Origin: Oscillochloris sp.
GTDB lineage: Bacteria > Chloroflexota > Chloroflexia > Chloroflexales > Chloroflexaceae
DNA: 35,915 nt
NCBI GenBank assembly: GCA_012032775.1
Contig: JAAUQO010000041.1
Span: 1-35,915 of the forward strand
Direction: 5' to 3'
Below the pieces are notes generated by a model that was not told the DNA's origin, did not search any database, and worked only from the letters and a program-made list of their open reading frames with translations. The position numbers and the translations under genes are program-made. Positions within the stretch are counted from its first letter, which is position 1; every line of letters begins with the position of its first letter. Below are positions 17,557-25,691 of this stretch, piece by piece.

Positions 17557-17991
17557 ATGAGTACCACCACAGCCGAGCAACAACACGGCCACGGCGATAG
17601 CGGGCCGAGTCCTGAAGATATGGAGCGGAGTGTGGCGACCGGGCATCAGGTTACCGACATCGCCGTGCGCCCGCTGGTGATCAGTGGGATCGGCCTGTTT
17701 ATCCTGATTGTGGTCTCGATTGGGTTGGTGATCGCGCTGTTGCTTGTCGCCGGCAGTAGCGGCGTCGATATGAGCAATACCCTCAGCGAAGCCGAAGCAC
17801 TCGAACTTCAGTTGCCGCCCGAGCCGCGCCTGGAACAGAATCCGCTGATCGACGGCACACGGATTGAGAATGAGGCGTTCGAGCGCCTTGAAGGCTATGG
17901 TTGGATTGATGAAGCCGCCGGTACGGCCCATATCCCAATCGAACGGGCTATGGAGTTGACCCTGGAGCGCGGCGTCGGCCCGATTGAATAA
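17557..17991 (+). CDS. Small single-helix membrane protein of the ACIII/cox locus
   Basis: A 144-residue protein with a His-rich cytoplasmic-looking N-terminus, one transmembrane helix (about residues 38-65) and an outer domain. Its C-terminal pattern FERLEGYGWIDEAAG-TAHIPIERAMEL-TLERG recurs in small proteins next to SCO1 and cytochrome oxidase genes in several phyla; I know no established function. By position it is the fourth gene of the nine-gene locus, where the related Chloroflexus locus has a gene sometimes called actG. I leave the symbol blank because sequence alone does not show homology to ActG of purified complexes. GGAAGAG (17546-17552) fixes the ATG at 17557. A role in oxidase assembly or as a small accessory subunit is likely. 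Confidence 0.82.
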   Translation: MSTTTAEQQHGHGDSGPSPEDMERSVATGHQVTDIAVRPLVISGIGLFILIVVSIGLVIALLLVAGSSGVDMSNTLSEAEALELQLPPEPRLEQNPLIDGTRIENEAFERLEGYGWIDEAAGTAHIPIERAMELTLERGVGPIE

Positions 17992-18025
17992 TGAATCGGG
18001 CTGAGAGTACGGAAATCATGCCGTT

Positions 18026-18064
18026 GGTTGGGTACGTACCGGTTACGCTTGTGCGTACCCAACC
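18026..18064 (+). repeat. 11-bp hairpin upstream of the SCO1 gene
   Basis: GGTTGGGTACG (18026-18036) pairs perfectly with CGTACCCAACC (18054-18064), extended by three more bp if a G-U pair is allowed. It occupies most of the gap before the SCO1 ATG at 18088. There is no T-run, so RNA processing or attenuation is more likely than simple termination. Confidence 0.5.
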
Positions 18065-18087
18065 GACCGCATCTAGATTAGGACGTT

Positions 18088-18915
18088 ATGGCTTTTTTCA
18101 GAAACATCTGCCTTATACTGCTGCTGTTGCTGCTTACACCCGGCGTGGGACTGGCGCAGGGCGGGGGGAATCCGGCGGATTCCGTCGCCTTCGACCAAAA
18201 ACTCGGCGATCAGATCCCGCTCGATCTGGCATTTATCGACGCCGAAGGGCAGGCAGTGACACTTGGCCAGTATTTCGCCGAGCAGCCGGTGGTGCTGATC
18301 ATGGGCTACTACGAATGCCCGATGCTCTGCTCGCTGGTGCGCGAGGGCGCAGTTCAGGCGTTGCAGCAGGTGCGCCTGAATGTCGGCCAGGATTTTCAGG
18401 TGATCAATGTCAGCATCGATCCCCTGGAGACGCCGATGGCCGCCGCGAATGCGCGCAATATCGCGATCTCGCGCTATAACCGGCCCGACACCGATGACGG
18501 CTGGCACTTTCTCACCGGTTCGCAAGACAATATCGCCCAGTTGGCTGATGCGATCGGCTTTCAGTATTACTACGACGAAACGATCGATCAGTATGCCCAC
18601 GCCGCCGGGATTGTGGTAGCAACGCCGCAGGGCGAACTTTCACACTACTTCTACGGCATTGAATTCAATCCCAGCGATCTGCGACTTGGCCTGGTCGAAG
18701 CGTCGAACCGCACGATCGGCACCCCGGTGGATCAACTGCTGTTGCTCTGCTACCACTACAACCCGATCACCGGCCAGTATACCGGTCTGGTGATGATGAT
18801 TGTGCGTGCGGCCGGAGTGCTGACGATGCTCTTTATCGGCCTGCTGATCTTCTTCCTGAGCCGGGGCTCGGGTGGATCGGGTCGTCCGGGTACACCGATT
18901 GGAGCAACTGGATAG
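18088..18915 (+). CDS. SCO1/SenC family copper chaperone for cytochrome oxidase
   Basis: A 275-residue thioredoxin-fold copper protein expected to load the CuA site of the oxidase subunit II encoded next to it. An N-terminal signal or anchor (about residues 4-23) ends at GLAQ. The copper ligands are visible: CPMLC (Cys 77 and Cys 81) and a His (His 171, in QYAHAAGIVV). Unlike many SCO proteins it also has a hydrophobic C-terminal helix (about 236-258, ending GLLIFFLSR) and a Gly-rich tail, so it may be anchored from the C-terminus. AGGA (18080-18083) supports the ATG. It is placed between the ACIII genes and coxB, consistent with a dedicated assembly factor. Confidence 0.93.
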   Translation: MAFFRNICLILLLLLLTPGVGLAQGGGNPADSVAFDQKLGDQIPLDLAFIDAEGQAVTLGQYFAEQPVVLIMGYYECPMLCSLVREGAVQALQQVRLNVGQDFQVINVSIDPLETPMAAANARNIAISRYNRPDTDDGWHFLTGSQDNIAQLADAIGFQYYYDETIDQYAHAAGIVVATPQGELSHYFYGIEFNPSDLRLGLVEASNRTIGTPVDQLLLLCYHYNPITGQYTGLVMMIVRAAGVLTMLFIGLLIFFLSRGSGGSGRPGTPIGATG

Positions 18916-18939
18916 ACTGCGACATCTGGTAGCGTGAAT

Positions 18940-18956
18940 GGCGGGTTCTGCCCGCC
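18940..18956 (+). repeat. Hairpin in the SCO1-coxB gap
   Basis: GGCGGG (18940-18945) pairs with CCCGCC (18951-18956) around a 5-base loop, 16 bases before the coxB ATG. It leaves the ribosome site AGGAA free. Confidence 0.4.
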
Positions 18957-18972
18957 CGGATAGGAATCGCGA

Positions 18973-20406
18973 ATGAACGACTTCCCATTGTTCCCCGAAC
19001 AGGCATCTACATTCGCCGGCACGGTCGATCTGCTTTACTATGTGCTGGTTGGGCTGAGCCTGGTGTTTGCCGGCTTGCTGCCCTTTGTCATCCTGTATCT
19101 GATCGTCCGCTATCATCGCAGTCAGAAGGTTGATCGCAGCAATCCAGTCATTTCCCATCTTGGTTTGGAGTTGACCTGGACGATCATTCCACTGATTCTG
19201 GTGCTGGCAGTCTTCTTTTGGGGCGCCTTTGTCTATATCGATATGCGCACGCCGCCGCCACAGGCACTTGAAGTGTATGTGATCGGTAAACAGTGGATGT
19301 GGCATACGCAGCATCCGAACGGCAAGCGTGAGAATAACGAACTCCATGTCCCGATCGGTCAGCCGGTGAAGCTGATTATGACTTCGCAAGACGTGATCCA
19401 TAGCTTCTATATCCCGGCTTTCCGGGTCAAACAGGATGTACTGCCGGGCCGCTATACCACAATGTGGTTCGAGGCAACCAAGCCCGGCGAGTATCACCTG
19501 TTTTGCGCCGAGTATTGCGGCACCGAACATTCGGTGATGGGCGGCCGGGTGGTGGCCCTGAGTCTGGCTGATTATCAGCAGTGGCTGACAACGCCGGGCG
19601 TGGTAATTTTGCCCGACGGCAGCACCGGCGCCGCCGCGCCGACGGTGCCGCAGGTGGATGTTGATCTCGGCACGGTGCCGGCCGTCGGCGATCCGATGGT
19701 GCAAGCCGGCCAGCAGTTGTTCGCCAATCTTGGCTGCGCCTCGTGCCACCGCGACGACGGCGCCGGTCAGGGTCCGAGCTTGCAGGGTATCTTCGGCGAG
19801 ACCCAGGCCCTTGCCGACGGCTCGGCGGTGGTGGTGGATGAGAACTACCTGCGCCAGTCGATCTTGAACCCAATGTCGCAGGTTGTTGCGGGCTATAACC
19901 CGATTATGCCGGCGTACGACGGCCAGGTGAGCGATGATCAACTCAATCAGTTGATCGCGTATATCAAGTCGCTTTCCGGAATTATGCCCGAGACAAGCGA
20001 GGGCGCGGTCGGGCCGACAGCTATTCCCGAACCCACCGCAGCGGTCGCGGCAACCGCTGGGCCGGCGACAACGGAGGGGCCGGCAACCGGGGGCGATACC
20101 GGTGCGATCAATGCCGATCTGGCCGCCGAAGGTGAGCAGATCTTCGCCAACCTTGGCTGCGCCTCGTGTCACCGCGACGACGGCGCCGGGATCGGGCCGG
20201 GCCTGGTTGGTCTGTTTGGCGAGTCTCGCCCGCTGGCCGACGGTGGCAGTGTGGTTGCCGACGAAGCCTATATCCGCGAGTCGATCCTGAATTCGACCGC
20301 AAAAGTTGCTGAAGGCTACAGCCCGATTATGCCGCCGTATCAAGGCCAGGTAAACGACGATCAACTGGCGGCGCTGGTCGAATATATTAAGTCGCTAGGG
20401 GAGTAG
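18973..20406 (+). CDS. coxB: Cytochrome c oxidase subunit II with two fused cytochrome c domains
   Basis: A 477-residue subunit II of a caa3-like haem-copper oxidase. Two transmembrane helices (about residues 20-46 and 68-89) precede the cupredoxin domain with all CuA ligands: His 143, Cys 178, Glu 180, Cys 182, His 186 and Met 189 ([12 protein letters not shown]). Two similar cytochrome c domains follow, with CASCH at 255-259 and 396-400 and likely axial Met in YNPIMPAY (312) and YSPIMPPY (453). They are joined by a Pro/Ala/Thr-rich linker (about 340-380). The domains share long near-identical stretches such as [16 protein letters not shown], so a recent internal duplication is likely. Ordinary caa3 subunit II has only one such domain. 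It starts after AGGAA and ends two bases before coxA. Confidence 0.95.
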   Translation: MNDFPLFPEQASTFAGTVDLLYYVLVGLSLVFAGLLPFVILYLIVRYHRSQKVDRSNPVISHLGLELTWTIIPLILVLAVFFWGAFVYIDMRTPPPQALEVYVIGKQWMWHTQHPNGKRENNELHVPIGQPVKLIMTSQDVIHSFYIPAFRVKQDVLPGRYTTMWFEATKPGEYHLFCAEYCGTEHSVMGGRVVALSLADYQQWLTTPGVVILPDGSTGAAAPTVPQVDVDLGTVPAVGDPMVQAGQQLFANLGCASCHRDDGAGQGPSLQGIFGETQALADGSAVVVDENYLRQSILNPMSQVVAGYNPIMPAYDGQVSDDQLNQLIAYIKSLSGIMPETSEGAVGPTAIPEPTAAVAATAGPATTEGPATGGDTGAINADLAAEGEQIFANLGCASCHRDDGAGIGPGLVGLFGESRPLADGGSVVADEAYIRESILNSTAKVAEGYSPIMPPYQGQVNDDQLAALVEYIKSLGE

Positions 20407-20408
20407 AG

Positions 20409-22064
20409 ATGGCAACTACAACGCTGCCTCAGGGGTATTTGCGCGATGAGACTCCGGGCGTGTGGGCCTGGATTCGTGCGTGGCTCTTTACGGTTGATCA
20501 CAAGCGCATCGCCATCCTCTATCTGTTGGCGATCAACGTCTTTTTCCTGCTCGGCGGCGCGGCAGCGACATTGGTGCGCGTCGAATTGGTGACGCCGCAG
20601 GGCGATTTGATGACATCGGACGTGTACAATCGCATGTTCACGCTCCACGGCATCATCATGGTCTTCTTCTTCCTGATCCCGGCGGTGCCGGCGGTGCTGG
20701 GCAATTTCCTGGTGCCGCTTATGCTCGGCGCACGCGATCTGGCCTTTCCACGGTTGAATCTGCTCAGTTGGTATTTGTATATGGGCGGCGGCTTGTTCGC
20801 CCTGATCGCCGCCGTCTTCGGGGGCGTGGATACCGGCTGGACGTTCTATACGCCGTTCAGTTCGACGTATTCGAACTCGAATGTGATCTTAACGATCACG
20901 GGCGCCTTTATCATGGGCTTCTCGTCGATCCTCACCGGCGTGAATTTCGTCGTCACAATCCATAAGATGCGGGCGCCGGGGTTAACATGGTTCCGTCTGC
21001 CGCTCTTTATCTGGGCGAACTACGCCACCAGCCTGATCCAGATCCTGGCGACGCCGGTGCTCGGGATCGCCCTGCTGCTGGTGGTGGTCGAGCGGGCCTG
21101 GGGCGTTGGGATCTTTGATCCGGCCCTGGGCGGCGATCCACTGCTCTTTCAGCATCTCTTCTGGTTCTACTCGCACCCGGCGGTCTACATCATGATCCTG
21201 CCGGCGTTCGGGGTGATCAGCGAGTTGATCAGCACCTTCTCGCGCCGGCGCATCTTCGGCTACGAGTTTATCGCCTTCTCCTCAATCGCGATCGCCATCC
21301 TGGGCTTCCTGGTCTGGGGACACCATATGTTTGTGAGCAGCCAGTCGGTCTATGCCGGCCTGGTGTTCAGCTTCATCACCATGCTGGTGGCCATCCCCTC
21401 GGCGATCAAGGTCTTTAATTGGACGGCGACGCTCTACAAGGGTTCGATCAGCTATCGCACGCCGATGCTCTACGCGCTCGGTTTCATCGGCCTGTTTGTG
21501 ATCGGCGGGCTGACCGGGATCTTTCTCGGCGTGGTGGCGGTCGATATTCATGTCACCGACACCTACTTCGTGGTTGCGCACTTCCATTATGTGATGGTCG
21601 GCGGCACGATTATGGCCTATCTCGGCGGCATCCACTACTGGTGGCCGAAGATCACCGGCCGCATGTACAATGAGGTCTGGGGCGGGATTTCGGCCCTGAT
21701 CGTGTTTGTCGGCTTCAACATGACCTTTTTCCCGCAGTTTGTGATGGGCTATCTGGGCATGCCGCGGCGCTATCACGTCTACCCGGAAGAGTTTCAGATC
21801 TATCATGTGCTCAGCACGGCCGGCGCAAGTATCCTGGCGATCGGCTTCATCCTGCCGATTATCTACCTGATGCTCTCGCTGCGCAACGGCCAGATCGCCG
21901 GCGATAATCCCTGGGAGGCGACCGGCCTGGAATGGAAGACCAGTTCGCCGCCGCCGACCTTCAACTTCGACAAGACGCCGATTGTGACCGAAGAGGCCTA
22001 TGCTTATCCGCCCGAGGCGGCCGAGCTCGACGCAGCTCGTTGGCGACCGGGGAGCCCATTGTAA
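20409..22064 (+). CDS. coxA: Cytochrome c oxidase subunit I (A2-type haem-copper oxidase)
   Basis: A 551-residue catalytic subunit with 12 or so transmembrane helices, reducing O2 to water and pumping protons. Haem and copper ligands are visible: His in MFTLHGIIM, the His-Tyr pair in [13 protein letters not shown], the HH pair in [10 protein letters not shown] and the two His of [11 protein letters not shown]. The conserved D-channel glutamate (HPEVY in A1 enzymes) is replaced by Ala. It is preceded by YS (YSHPAVY), the signature of A2 oxidases such as Thermus caa3. It starts two bases after coxB and lies upstream of coxC and coxD in the same transcription unit. Confidence 0.96.
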   Translation: MATTTLPQGYLRDETPGVWAWIRAWLFTVDHKRIAILYLLAINVFFLLGGAAATLVRVELVTPQGDLMTSDVYNRMFTLHGIIMVFFFLIPAVPAVLGNFLVPLMLGARDLAFPRLNLLSWYLYMGGGLFALIAAVFGGVDTGWTFYTPFSSTYSNSNVILTITGAFIMGFSSILTGVNFVVTIHKMRAPGLTWFRLPLFIWANYATSLIQILATPVLGIALLLVVVERAWGVGIFDPALGGDPLLFQHLFWFYSHPAVYIMILPAFGVISELISTFSRRRIFGYEFIAFSSIAIAILGFLVWGHHMFVSSQSVYAGLVFSFITMLVAIPSAIKVFNWTATLYKGSISYRTPMLYALGFIGLFVIGGLTGIFLGVVAVDIHVTDTYFVVAHFHYVMVGGTIMAYLGGIHYWWPKITGRMYNEVWGGISALIVFVGFNMTFFPQFVMGYLGMPRRYHVYPEEFQIYHVLSTAGASILAIGFILPIIYLMLSLRNGQIAGDNPWEATGLEWKTSSPPPTFNFDKTPIVTEEAYAYPPEAAELDAARWRPGSPL

Positions 22065-22085
22065 TCTGACGTGAGGAGAAGCGGT

Positions 22086-22931
22086 TTGGCAACCACAGCA
22101 CATGAACCCGGTCACGCTCACGGCCATACACCGGGGCTACAACATCATTTTGATACGCCCGAACAGCAGAAAGAGGCGGCTCAACTCGGGATGTGGGCCT
22201 TTCTGGTCACCGAGATTATGCTCTTCGGCGGGATCTTCATGGCCTATATCGCCTACCGCTGGGCCTTTCCCGAAATCTGGGAGAGCGCAGCAACCCACCT
22301 GAACACGCCCCTGGCAACGGTCAATACGGTTGTGCTGCTGGTGAGTTCGCTGACGGTTGCGCTGAGCGTGGCCTCGGCCGAAGCCGGGAATTACCGGCGC
22401 GTGGTGGTGTTGCTCCTGGTGACAATGGTTCTGGGGGCGACGTTCCTGGGGATCAAGGGTTACGAGTACAGCGAGAAGTTCGCCCACTGCAACGGCTACG
22501 CCACCCCACTGGATTGGGCAACCAATGGTGCGCCGTTGGGCGAGGTAGAGTGTCTGGTGCCGGGGCGGGCGTTTATCTACCCGGAAGCACACGGCGAGGC
22601 GGCAGCCGGCGAGGCCGGCCACAGCGCCGATAGCGAGTTGGAGGCGGCGCCGGAAGTGAATGTGGCCCTGAGTGAGAGCGAGGCGGCAACAGTGCCGATC
22701 GCCGGCCAGGGCACGCCATATCAGCTTTTCTATCTGCTCTACTTCTGCGCCACCGGCCTGCACGCCATCCACATGGTGATCGGACTGACCGTCGTGGGCG
22801 TGATCACCTGGATGACGGCACGCGGCAAGTTCTCGCCCGCCTACTTCACACCGATCGAGATCGGCGGGCTCTACTGGCACTTGATCGATATCGTCTGGGT
22901 GTTCCTATTCCCGCTCTTTTATCTGGTGTAA
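22086..22931 (+). CDS. coxC: Cytochrome c oxidase subunit III
   Basis: A 281-residue subunit III with a His-rich N-terminus (HEPGHAHGH). Family signatures are LGMWAFLVTEIMLFGGIF, the central YEYSEKF, and GLHAIHMVIGL followed by WHLIDIVWVFLFPLFYL at the C-terminus. I chose the TTG at 22086 because GAGGAG (22073-22078) lies seven bases upstream; a GTG at 22071 would put the ribosome site inside the gene. Between YEYSEKF and the next helix there is an unusually long Ala/Glu/Gly-rich insertion (about residues 135-210, with two Cys, in CNGYATP and ECLVPGR) facing the outside. It is part of the coxB-A-C-D group. Confidence 0.92.
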   Translation: MATTAHEPGHAHGHTPGLQHHFDTPEQQKEAAQLGMWAFLVTEIMLFGGIFMAYIAYRWAFPEIWESAATHLNTPLATVNTVVLLVSSLTVALSVASAEAGNYRRVVVLLLVTMVLGATFLGIKGYEYSEKFAHCNGYATPLDWATNGAPLGEVECLVPGRAFIYPEAHGEAAAGEAGHSADSELEAAPEVNVALSESEAATVPIAGQGTPYQLFYLLYFCATGLHAIHMVIGLTVVGVITWMTARGKFSPAYFTPIEIGGLYWHLIDIVWVFLFPLFYLV

Positions 22932-22934
22932 GCG

Positions 22935-23300
22935 ATGGCAGAAAAAGATCTACACGCAACGTCCGTTCCGGGCGAAAGCCACCACGGCCATATCTCCGTC
23001 GGCACATACTACCGCGTATTCAGTGGTTTGATGCTGCTGATGATCCTGACCGTTGCCGCATGGTGGGTCGAGAAGAATTTGCTGGAACTGCCGGGTTGGC
23101 TGGCGGTAACCATCGCGATGTCGATCGCAATTGCGAAGACCGTGTTGATCATCGTCTACTTCATGCATGTGAAGGTAAGCGACAAGGTGACGCAACTCTT
23201 CGCCGGTGCGGCGTTTTTCTGGTTGGCGATCCTCTTCATCATCACAATGGGCGATTACTTCGCCCGCGGTTGGCCGCCGCAGGTTGGCCCGCTGCCTTGA
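22935..23300 (+). CDS. coxD: Cytochrome c oxidase subunit IV (prokaryotic type)
   Basis: A 121-residue three-helix protein (helices about residues 28-46, 55-77 and 86-105) matching the prokaryotic COX subunit IV/CyoD-like family. The motif IAKTVLIIVYFMHVKVSD is diagnostic for the second helix and loop. It starts four bases after coxC and ends about 36 bases before a strong terminator hairpin, so it is the last gene of the locus. It is an accessory subunit, probably for assembly or stability. Confidence 0.9.
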   Translation: MAEKDLHATSVPGESHHGHISVGTYYRVFSGLMLLMILTVAAWWVEKNLLELPGWLAVTIAMSIAIAKTVLIIVYFMHVKVSDKVTQLFAGAAFFWLAILFIITMGDYFARGWPPQVGPLP

Positions 23301-23336
23301 GGATGCACAGTTGTCCGTAGGTGGAACAGGCCTGGG

Positions 23337-23368
23337 AACGCCCGCGTCGTAGTTACGACGCGGGCGTT
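23337..23368 (+). terminator. Strong terminator hairpin closing the ACIII/cox locus
   Basis: AACGCCCGCGTCGT (23337-23350) pairs perfectly over 14 bp with ACGACGCGGGCGTT (23355-23368) around a 4-base loop, followed by a T/G-rich stretch. It lies just after coxD and before a gene with its own promoter candidate. Confidence 0.75.
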
Positions 23369-23482
23369 GTTATGGGTTTAATGCCAGGTTATTGGGCTTT
23401 GGCTCACACTCCGCCGCCGCAAACAGACGTTGCATCGGCCCCGGCAAAACCCGGCCGCGGCATACCTATCACCGCCTACGTG

Positions 23483-23491
23483 TGGTATCAT
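23483..23491 (+). promoter_or_regulatory. Candidate extended -10 for the phosphatase/DUF3090/SCO1664 module
   Basis: TGG-TATCAT lies 34 bases upstream of the GTG start at 23526, giving a short leader that contains AAGGAG. No -35 is visible. Confidence 0.4.
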
Positions 23492-23525
23492 GCTGGCGAG
23501 CCTTTCCAATGCCAAGGAGAATTGC

Positions 23526-24227
23526 GTGACGCTGCTGCTGCTGATTCGCCACGGTGCAAACGATTGGGTACACGGGCGGCTGGCTGGTTGGACACCGGGA
23601 GTGCATCTGAACGAGGAGGGCCGAAATCAAGCGGCGGCACTGAGTGAGCGTCTTGGCGACTTACCGATCAGTGCGGTATACTCAAGCCCGCTTGAACGCT
23701 GTATCGAAACTGCGCAGGCCGTCGCCGGCCCACGGAATCTTACCTTGCGAGTGGTCGATCAGATCGGCGAGGTGCGCTACGGCGAGTGGCAAGGCGCCGA
23801 ACTGAAGGAACTGTATAAGCACGAATTGTGGCCCGGCGTACAATTCTACCCCAGCGGTACGCGCTTCCCGAATGGTGAGACCCTCGGCGAGGCGCAGATG
23901 CGGATGGTTCAAGCACTCGATACCTTGCGCGCACAACACCCCAAGCAGATCATCGCCGTCTTCTCACACGCCGACTTGATCAAATTAGCCCTGGCGTACT
24001 ATATTGGGGTGCATATTGATTTGTTTCAACGTCTGGTGATTAATCCGTGTTCTTTGAACGCACTTGCCTTTGAGCGCATGGGGCCGCGTCTGATGGCCTT
24101 GAATGATACCGGCTCATTGGAGCATTTGCGGCCAAAGCCGGAGCCTCAGGCCGGCGAGGCGGCCAATGGTCATGTTCCCGCCGAAGGCTCGTCGCAAGCA
24201 GCGCCGGCCGAGGAGAGAGCAGAGTAG
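23526..24227 (+). CDS. Histidine phosphatase / phosphoglycerate mutase-like protein (MSMEG_4193 type)
   Basis: A 233-residue enzyme of the histidine phosphatase superfamily. RHG with the nucleophile His 9 (TLLLLIRHGANDW), SSPLERCIETAQ with its Arg and Glu, and FSHADLIKLALAYY with the second catalytic His make an active phosphatase likely. The early LAGWTPGVHLNEEGRNQA matches the subfamily that in Actinobacteria sits next to DUF3090 and SCO1664 genes, and both follow here. The substrate is unknown. The GTG at 23526 is fixed by AAGGAG (23514-23519); the open frame further upstream has no ribosome site. The last 30 residues (QAGEAANG..., Ala/Glu-rich) are a low-complexity tail. The next gene begins five bases later. 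Confidence 0.88.
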   Translation: MTLLLLIRHGANDWVHGRLAGWTPGVHLNEEGRNQAAALSERLGDLPISAVYSSPLERCIETAQAVAGPRNLTLRVVDQIGEVRYGEWQGAELKELYKHELWPGVQFYPSGTRFPNGETLGEAQMRMVQALDTLRAQHPKQIIAVFSHADLIKLALAYYIGVHIDLFQRLVINPCSLNALAFERMGPRLMALNDTGSLEHLRPKPEPQAGEAANGHVPAEGSSQAAPAEERAE

Positions 24228-24231
24228 TGGT

Positions 24232-24765
24232 ATGTCTGAGTTTACTTTTGATCTGGAAGCAGTTCAGCGGATTACTACCGGCGCCGTCGGGCCGCGTGGT
24301 CAGCGGGTGTTTTATGTGCAGGCCCGTCGCGGCCCGCGCCTGATCACGATGCTTGCCGAAAAGGAGCAGGTGCGTGCGCTCGCCGATGCGATCAATCGCT
24401 TGCTCGATAGTCTGGCTGAGAAGAATCCGCGCCTTTCGACATCGGATGATCTGTTCGTCGCCGATATGAGCCTGGAAGAGCCGATTGAGCCTGAATTTCG
24501 CGTCGCCCAGATGGGCCTCGGTTATGATGCCGATCGCGATATGGTTGTGTTGCTGGTGCAAGGCTTACCCGACAATGAAGAGGTGGAGCCGATGACGGCG
24601 CGGCTTTCAGCCTCGCGTCCGCAGATGCGTGCACTTAGCCAACACGCTTCCCATGTGGTCGCCGCCGGTCGGCCGATCTGTGGTAATTGCGGGCGTCCGA
24701 TCGATATCAGCGGGCACTTCTGCCCGCAACGGAACGGCCACGGGCCGGTGTATAGCGAACAGTAA
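24232..24765 (+). CDS. DUF3090 family protein with C-terminal zinc-ribbon-like motif
   Basis: A 177-residue protein of the DUF3090 family (TIGR03847-like in my recollection). It starts MSEFTFDLEAVQRITTGAVG and includes GQRVFYVQARRG, EKEQVRALADAINRLLD and FRVAQMGLGYD. The C-terminus has ICGNCGRPIDISGHFCPQRN (about residues 151-170), a CXXC...HxC arrangement that probably binds zinc. The function is unknown. It sits five bases after the phosphatase gene and 15 before the SCO1664-type gene, the same order as in Actinobacteria, so the three products probably act in one pathway. The ATG at 24232 has GGAG-like bases upstream; the frame upstream of it only shadows the preceding gene. Confidence 0.87.
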   Translation: MSEFTFDLEAVQRITTGAVGPRGQRVFYVQARRGPRLITMLAEKEQVRALADAINRLLDSLAEKNPRLSTSDDLFVADMSLEEPIEPEFRVAQMGLGYDADRDMVVLLVQGLPDNEEVEPMTARLSASRPQMRALSQHASHVVAAGRPICGNCGRPIDISGHFCPQRNGHGPVYSEQ

Positions 24766-24780
24766 ATCACGGACTGCACC

Positions 24781-25518
24781 ATGAGCGAGTCGCAGGAACT
24801 GAGTGTCGGAACGGTACTGAGCGCGCTTTCGCAAGGCCGGCTGGAGGTCGTTACGTCGATGCCCTACAGCAGCAACTATACGCTGCTGGTAAGCGTCGAA
24901 CACGCCGGAATGCAGCTCCTGGCGATCTATAAACCGCGCCGCGGCGAACGCCCGCTCTGGGATTTCCCGAACGGTACGCTTTACCGGCGCGAAGTCGCAG
25001 CTTACCTGATCTCGGAAGCGCTTGGGTTTGATTTCATTCCGCCGACCGTCGTGCGCGAGGGGCCGTACGGCGTCGGCATGGTGCAGTTCTTTGTCGAGAA
25101 CGACGAGGAATCGCACCTGTTCACAATGCTGAAAGAAGGCGGCTACGAAGATGAGATCCGGCAGCTTTGCGCCTTCGATGTGCTGGTGAATAATGCCGAC
25201 CGCAAGAGCGGCCACGCACTCAAGGATCTGAACGGTCGGCTCTGGGCGATCGATCACGGGATTTGCTTTCACGTCGAGCCGAAATTGCGTACGGTGCTCT
25301 GGGATTTTATCGATGAGCCGCTGTCCGGCGATGTGATCGCCGGCCTCTGCAATTTGCGCCAGCGCCTTGATGCCAACGACGAATTGAGCCAGGCGCTCGG
25401 CAAGTTGCTCGACGGCAGCGAGATGCGCGCCCTGCGCCGCAGGCTTAACCGCCTGATCGAACGCGGTGTCTTTCCTGCCCCCGGCCCCGGCCCAAATGTC
25501 CCCTGGCCGCCGGTGTAG
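24781..25518 (+). CDS. SCO1664 family protein (phosphatidylinositol-kinase-like fold)
   Basis: A 245-residue protein of the SCO1664 family, distantly related to PI3/4-kinases. The likely nucleotide-binding Lys is in LAIYKPRRGERPLWDFP (about residues 42-58). The catalytic-loop-like motif is NNADRKSGHALKD (about 140-152) and the metal-binding-loop-like motif is AIDHGICFH (about 158-166), followed by KLRTVLWDF. Whether it phosphorylates a lipid, a protein or a small molecule is unknown. In Actinobacteria the three genes often neighbour mshC of mycothiol synthesis; no mshC is visible here. It is last in the compact three-gene module. The start at 24781 follows the DUF3090 stop closely. Confidence 0.87.
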   Translation: MSESQELSVGTVLSALSQGRLEVVTSMPYSSNYTLLVSVEHAGMQLLAIYKPRRGERPLWDFPNGTLYRREVAAYLISEALGFDFIPPTVVREGPYGVGMVQFFVENDEESHLFTMLKEGGYEDEIRQLCAFDVLVNNADRKSGHALKDLNGRLWAIDHGICFHVEPKLRTVLWDFIDEPLSGDVIAGLCNLRQRLDANDELSQALGKLLDGSEMRALRRRLNRLIERGVFPAPGPGPNVPWPPV

Positions 25519-25559
25519 CAGAATGCAGAATGCATTTCCTTAGATCTCTCCCCAACCTC

Positions 25560-25581
25560 TTCACAATTGCTTCAACATCGT
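25560..25581 (+). promoter_or_regulatory. Two 11-base direct repeats, candidate OmpR-type response regulator site
   Basis: TTCACAATTGC (25560-25570) is followed at once by TTCAACATCGT (25571-25581). TTCAnn repeated with an 11-base period is the usual geometry of OmpR/PhoB-family sites. The response regulator is encoded 0.6 kb downstream. The link is inference. Confidence 0.3.
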
Positions 25582-25587
25582 AGCGTA

Positions 25588-25666
25588 CCCTATCTCCGTA
25601 GGGAACTATTGGTAGAACTTACGCAGTCGGCGTTGTTTCGCCCGGCGCAGCGCGTAACTTCTGTAC
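25588..25666. repeat. Inverted repeats in the leader of the His/Met-rich protein gene
   Basis: CCCTA (25588-25592) pairs with TAGGG (25599-25603). GTAGAACTTACGC (25612-25624) is an imperfect reverse complement of GCGTAACTTCTGTAC (25652-25666), with two bases extra in one arm and one mismatch. The second pair could be a leader hairpin or the ends of a tiny decayed element. Confidence 0.35.
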
Positions 25667-25691
25667 TTGATGAACGACGGAGAGACGTATA

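Noticed and set aside
17991..18479. Plus-strand frame starting at the end of the 144-residue gene and overlapping SCO1
   Set aside because: It reads through the SCO1 gene in another frame with Arg/Gly-rich nonsense. SCO1 has copper ligands and a ribosome site.
18640..20364. 574-codon open frame antisense to coxB
   Set aside because: Shadow of the coxB coding strand; its apparent internal repeat only mirrors the duplicated cytochrome domains.
25612..25666. Miniature transposable element
   Set aside because: The inverted arms are imperfect and short, no target duplication is visible and no transposase is nearby; a leader hairpin is as likely.
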